A stretch of 64,000 bases of DNA from Rhizodiscina lignyota (Eukaryota; Ascomycota; Dothideomycetes; Aulographales; Rhizodiscinaceae). Positions 59,574 through 64,000 of the stretch are shown here, piece by piece; position 1 is the stretch's first letter; each line of letters begins with the position of its first letter. Where the stretch lies: the NCBI GenBank assembly GCA_010015805.1, contig ML978124.1, positions 1,178,001-1,242,000 of the forward strand. Reading direction: 5' to 3'. A program made the position numbers and the translations under genes. The notes under the pieces were generated by a model. The model was not told the origin of the DNA and searched no databases. It saw nothing but the letters and a program-made list of their open reading frames with translations.

Positions 59574-60738
59574 TCAGAGAGTCAAATCGATCACGGGGAG
59601 CTCATTGTCCTTTGCAGATGATCTTGTCCTCTTCGCGGGGCGTTCGTGGATGACCCGGATCTCGTCGTCCGTAGTCGTTTCGCTATCATCGTCGATGCGT
59701 TCTCGTTTGGCCTCCCTCTTCACCTTCTTTAGCGCGCCATTGCTCTCCTTAAACGGAGTCAGCTGTTTCCCAAAAACCAATGGTAAGTAGTAATATCCAA
59801 CTTACTCTTTCGCGCCGAAGGAGCTCTCGTGCTTCTTCCAAGCTTAGATCGTCGATATCGCGTTCCTCTAAACGTTCGGGAGATTCGCTCCGTGGAACAA
59901 TACACATGGCTTTCAGCGCTTCTGTAGGATGTTTAGCAAAAAGATACCTGTGCCCTGTGCCGAGCAGACTGTAAAATAGGAAGTTCACACTGACCCAGCG
60001 AGCGATAGCGAAAATTGAAGGTTGCTAAAGGTTTATCTTCGGGATCTTTCAAATCTGCTCTCAATGTGTTTACTGAGGGGAGATTACGGGCTGTGCCAAA
60101 TCCAATAGAGATGATTAGCAAGGCATTGGCATGGAGTGTTATGAGTCCTCACTGGACCTTGTGTGAGACAGCCATTCCTTTGAGTGCCTTCTCTGGGATG
60201 GTACCGACATCCTGGAGCTTTGAGTCGTCGGGAGGGGAAGTTACTTTCTTAACGCTGTAACAACGATGCACACGAATGGAAATCTCGCCAATCCTTTGAA
60301 TACTCTTTCGCAATTCTTCCTGCCGGCCTCTAATGTCGTCCTCGCCTGCAAACGCTGGTTAGAAGAGTATGATGCTAGAGACCAGAGGCAGCTCACTGGT
60401 AGTGAGTTCCGAGAAGCGCAGAGCTCGCTCCACCCATGAGCCCTTCTCACGTCGCATAACTCCAGGGAGGTAATTTTGGCTACCAGTTCTCCCAAGCTGT
60501 CCTTCGCGGAAGCCGATGCCATCGACCCACTTCCCGTCGATGCGGAATTCCACATTGATCATCTCATGTATATGCTGGAAGCGTTTATCAACGGCCCAAT
60601 GTATTTCGAATTCTTTGCCGGAAACTGCTTCAATGTATTTCGTCACAGTTTGTCTTCGTCGAAGTCATGTTCGGGTAGTCTTTCACCAGAAACATGGATT
60701 TCAAACTCCAGTCCGGGAATGCTAGTGAGAATCGCCAT
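59574..60738 (-). pseudogene. DUF7918-like tandem copy B, apparently frameshifted
   Basis: The copy begins at 60738 (MAILTSIPGLEFEIHVSGER), but this frame stops at codon 32 (TGA at 60645-60643). The conserved continuation TKYIEAVSGKEFEIHW lies in another frame, two bases on (start ~60646). No splice site fits, so there is an indel: either decay or a sequence error. The next splice (donor CA/GTGAGG near 60150) also does not meet its expected acceptor in phase. Downstream the gene looks healthy: IGEISIRVHRCYSV, IPEKALKGMAVSHKV, LATFNFRYRSL, IVPRSESPERLEERDIDD, SLEEARELLRRER and the tail PVIDLTL, a canonical SUMO-interacting motif, with the basic cluster PAKRTRSSAK. The late exons look conserved, so loss would be recent, or the gene is real and the base call wrong. 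Confidence 0.55.
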
Positions 60739-61693
60739 ATTCGTGCCAGGGTCTGATGGTAGCGAGCAGGAATGAAGGATGAATGAGTTGGCGACGAACG
60801 AACTCTAAGCAGAGGAGACCTGGAAGATGAGCCCTCCAAGTCTGAGAATCGGACTGGCGCGTGGCCAACTGCTATATTAAGTGTCAGATGAAAAAAAGCA
60901 AACAAAGCAGTATTGTCTAACACTCACATTGATGGAAATGCACGCGTCAGAGTGGTCAATTGATGGGAGGGGTTCGCGCCTGATGTCAGAGTGGTTGAGA
61001 CGGAGTTCGAGACTGAGCTCCAGCCGCGCCGCGTCGCGCCTGAAACGCGTTTTCACGTGCGTGGCTGCAAGCCATTCGCGAGCCAAGCTCCGGCACCCCG
61101 ACCTGAAAATTGAAATGGATCAAAGTGGAAGTCTTTGGAAACTCTTCCATAATGAAATTAAAGAAGTTAGAATACGAAGGAGCTAGTTTCCCGTGAGGGA
61201 ACAATCTACAGAGCCGCTCTATTAAAGTCGACTTCCGGACTTCCAAGAGGTTTCCACATATTGATGAGATATTAGAGGTTATCAGGGTGTAGCTTGCCAG
61301 ACTTGCCTTTTAGAAGATTTGCTTCTCATTGTTTTGTCGTCCAGAACAGAAACTGTTGCAGGTCTCATACGCCCACGAGAAATCAGCTCTTTCGTATTGA
61401 ACGTGCACATATGATTGTCTAAAGACATTCCCCATTAATCTGAACTCATGATGCCCTAACTAACAAACATCCCGCTGCAAATGAAGCAAATACACATCTG
61501 ATAAGAGCATCCGGAAGGAGGATACGTGTGTGAGTACTGTACAACACCTGTGTGTGCCTGGACAAATGCGTAATTGTGATGAAACTCCGAAGATCCCCTC
61601 TCACACAGAATCGTTGAAGAGAAAACAGAATGCAAAGAAACAATGGGCACCACCACGCTCCTGTGCTCCTCATTCTGGTGCTTCTGGGCCATT
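60739..61693. other. Spacer between DUF7918-like copies B and C
   Basis: About 950 bp with the promoter of copy B and the 3' flank of copy C. No coding frame is supported. Confidence 0.4.
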
Positions 61694-62861
61694 TCACTCA
61701 GTGAGGTCAATGATCTCTGCGGTACTGTCTGGACGCGCGCGTTTATGTGGTCTAGCATCGGTTACGACAGGCACATCCTCGTCGTCGGAAGCATCGTCAT
61801 CGTCATTTGGTCGTTCTCTCTTTAGCGACTCCAATTTGACTCGCTTATGGAATTCATCGGTTGTCTGAAGTATGTAAGTAAAAGCTGGTGAGGTGATGTT
61901 GTGTATCATACGGTGTGTCGACGGGCAAACTCAAGAAGCTCCTCTCGAGTGAGGGATTCCGGATTCTTCTTCATGCGAACTTCGAAGGGTTCCGGCGACG
62001 GACTGCGAGGGATGATATGGAGATCTTTTAAAGCAGCTATGTAATACAGAATAAGTCAGTTCCGTAGCTGACAGAAGTGACGTTTTATGGGTAGGGATGC
62101 GTACCTAGAGACCGAAATCTAAAGTTGAAGGTGGCGAAGGGCTTCTCCCATGGATCGATCTGTTGAGAATTCCAGACAGTGCAAGGGTTGGTGGGCATCT
62201 TTTCTTCGAAGCTAAGGATCTGTAAGCAATTTCGAAACGCCTTTAAACGGGCCAATCTTACGTGGCGCGATGGGAGATCGCGCTCCCTTTTAACGCTTTC
62301 TCTGGGACGACTCCCACATCGTTGAGATATCCACTTGGTATTCCAGGCATGACCTTCTTGACCTTCTTCACTCGCCAGAAGCGGACAGAGATAACACCCA
62401 GTGATTGGATTTTAACCTTCTCGCGCTCGGTGATTTTGCGGACATCCCCGTCGTCTGTATATGTCAGAAAAAACACAATGGAAGTGACTCTGGATAATTA
62501 ACTCACCTATTTCGAGCTTGGAGAAGAGGTATTTCCTCAGGACCCATTCCCCTTTCTCGTAACGGTGGGCGCCATTCTGGATGATGTCCTTACCGCTGGT
62601 AAGATCGTCTTCTGACCAGAGAATACTATCGACCTCTTCTCCGTCAATATAGATATGTACAGCGATGGCATATTGTGCGTATGGGAACCAGCGTGAGATA
62701 TTCAAGTGAATTTGAAACCGTTCACCGGATTTTGACTCGATGTATTTGGTTATCGTGTTAGGCTGCTCAGCTTCATCGTCATCGATGTTATACTCCTTGA
62801 GAATGCGCCCTCCAGACATAATGTCCACGCGCACGCCAGTCATGGTGGGGAATATCGCCAT
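61694..62861 (-). CDS. DUF7918-like protein, tandem copy C, with C-terminal SIM
   Basis: Five exons, all joins in phase, start ATG at 62861 (MAIFPTMTGVRVDIMSGG). Conserved parts are TITKYIESKSGERFQIHL, VHIYIDGEEVDSILW, SLGVISVRFWRVKKVKKV, VPEKALKGSAISH, FEEKMPTNPCTVWNSQQ (after the acceptor CTTAG), PFATFNFRFRSL, IIPRSPSPEPFEVRMK and LTREELLEFARRHT. The tail has KRERPNDDDDASDDED, a basic cluster (RPHKRARPDS) and AEIIDLTE, a canonical SUMO-interacting motif with a following acid. It is the most intact of the three and the best reference for the family. Nothing catalytic is visible; the N-terminal part looks like a beta-rich domain. It probably works as a nuclear binding protein, which is inference. 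Confidence 0.75.
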
Positions 62862-63401
62862 GCTGCGAGCTTCATACGGCGTAGAGGTAACTTGTTGAGG
62901 TGAGAGGGGAAGCCCGCACTCGAAAGTAGAGTAAGGCTTTGAAGTTGATGAAAGATAGAGTCAAGAGTTTTTTTTGATGCGAGGTACGCAAAAGAGTAAA
63001 GAGAGCCGTCAAAATAAGTGAAGAAGTTGGTCCCCCGATGCTAAGCCGTGTTTGGCACCGTGCGCCTTCCTCTCCTGCCCAGCCCAGTGCAAAGAACAAG
63101 TTAGAATTATGCTGAAGAGTCATGTAATTAACAAAATAGAGCCGTTAAGGGCCACTATGAGGCGACTCTCAATTCTGGTAATGAGCATCTCAAGCTCGAT
63201 GCAAGCGGCCATGGCTAAGCATAAGGAAACATCGTCATACGTTACTGTGTACGCCGAAAAAGTCATGCGCCCAATTCCTGGTATCGCAGCCAACCTGAAT
63301 GCAATTCGCCGTCCATTCTATGCAGATGCTTCCCATCAGAAACAATAGAAACCTTTGACGTGTTCTTCTTCCTCCGTGTTCTCTCTTTTCCCTTACTTCT
63401 A
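62862..63401. other. Intergenic stretch between copy C and STS1
   Basis: Promoter of copy C and 3' flank of STS1. A T-rich tract (~62968-62975) is present, otherwise nothing notable. Confidence 0.4.
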
Positions 63402-64000
63402 TTACCATGGTCCGACGCGCACAGGCGAGGAGCCTAGACCATACGTTCCGTTCAGCAACTGTTGTCGTATGGACATGCCATCTCCTTGACCCGCGCCAAG
63501 CTGTCCTGGGAAGCCACCTCCGCTCATCCATCCCAGGCTGCTCTTCAGCTCGTTCACCGCGTCCTCCATCTTGCCACCGCTCATTTCATTGTGCCTCGCA
63601 ATCTTCTGGTCCCATCCACCGTTCAGCAGCTGGATGCCGCCTCCTCGCTTCGCGGCCTCTCGAACAACCACTGCCCATGCCTTGGCCACCTCCTCGTAAG
63701 CCTCAGCCTTGTGCCGGCTGTGTGCGAAGCTGTCCCACTCTGGTAGTCGATGAATGACCTCTGTAGCGTGGTCAAGGTAGTTCAGACTCGTGCTTGTCTG
63801 CGGCTCATTCGGGGGAAGGAAGTGTGGTGTGTAGTCTTTTAGCGCATCGAGTAGCTGCATCAGAGGCTGCCGCACACGGTTGTAAGCATAATCGGATGAC
63901 TGAGAGCCACCGAACGGAAACGCCTTGCGTAGCTCTGCCTCGTAGTTGTGAAGGATCGAGACAACAGAAGATACCGAAGGGCGAGGAGCGAGAGACACAA
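63402..64000 (-). CDS. STS1: Tethering factor for nuclear proteasome Sts1/Cut8, C-terminal part (5' partial)
   Basis: The reading frame runs off the right edge of the window, so the N terminus is missing. Stop is at 63402. The visible ~198 residues match the conserved Cut8/Sts1 helical domain: [53 protein letters not shown] and [18 protein letters not shown], then a Gly-rich tail. Sts1/Cut8 binds the 26S proteasome and holds it at the nuclear envelope, supporting degradation of nuclear proteins and chromosome segregation. The N-terminal nuclear signal and Lys-rich part expected in the family would lie beyond 64000. An apparent first Met at 63998 is just where the window ends. Confidence 0.9.
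   Translation of the reverse strand, partial: VSLAPRPSVSSVVSILHNYEAELRKAFPFGGSQSSDYAYNRVRQPLMQLLDALKDYTPHFLPPNEPQTSTSLNYLDHATEVIHRLPEWDSFAHSRHKAEAYEEVAKAWAVVVREAAKRGGGIQLLNGGWDQKIARHNEMSGGKMEDAVNELKSSLGWMSGGGFPGQLGAGQGDGMSIRQQLLNGTYGLGSSPVRVGPW

Overview
This window is chromosomal DNA from a filamentous ascomycete (Pezizomycotina). I infer this from many short GT-AG introns of about 45-75 nt, densely packed genes on both strands, and fungal-specific families (Clr5, HeLo, ECM33, DUF2408, DUF7918-like, Ecm14, Rud3, Sts1/Cut8). A Dothideomycete is plausible, but I cannot prove the class from the sequence. No CRISPR array, operon, intact transposon or intact tRNA gene was found. Exon joins below were worked out by hand from splice signals, reading phase and family conservation.

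Layout: 1-395 is the end of a RecQ-type helicase. 491-6716 holds a divergent pair: an N-domain/protein kinase/ankyrin protein (minus) and a HeLo-domain pseudokinase (plus), which resemble fungal incompatibility or programmed-cell-death proteins. 8118-11027 is the Nedd4-family ubiquitin ligase Rsp5/HulA. 12097-16027 carries a Clr5-domain protein and an unknown nuclear-looking coiled-coil protein. 18171-19506 is the GPI-anchored wall protein Ecm33. 21244-22756 is an HhH-GPD 3-methyladenine DNA glycosylase. 23209-27142 is a divergent pair: a catalase-like heme protein and the golgin Rud3. 27820-29321 is the PKA catalytic subunit.

30338-37123 is a divergent pair: the pseudo-carboxypeptidase Ecm14 and a Syt1-type Sec7-PH Arf GEF. 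37894-39230 is a monocarboxylate-type MFS transporter. 39999-41856 is a class 3 lipase with a proline-rich head. 42724-47317 is the cohesin regulator Pds5. 47932-48744 is phosphopantothenoylcysteine decarboxylase. A 2.5 kb gene-poor, partly AT-rich block follows, with a possible Pol III RNA. 51269-53036 is a Dal5/Tna1-type MFS transporter, 53250-53773 ribosomal stalk protein P1, 54204-55733 a CUB1/DUF2408 protein and 55939-56563 a very small SET protein. 57626-62861 is a tandem array of three paralogous DUF7918-like genes, each ending in a SUMO-interacting-motif-like tail. 63402-64000 is the end of the proteasome tether Sts1/Cut8.

Most genes are single-copy housekeeping genes: secretory traffic (Rud3, Syt1, Rsp5), signalling (PKA), chromosome and DNA maintenance (RecQ, Mag1, Pds5), wall biogenesis (Ecm33, Ecm14), CoA synthesis and translation. 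The accessory-looking parts are the HeLo/kinase-ankyrin pair, the Clr5 gene and the DUF7918-like array, where one copy looks frameshifted. These are the best candidates for a poorly described system.
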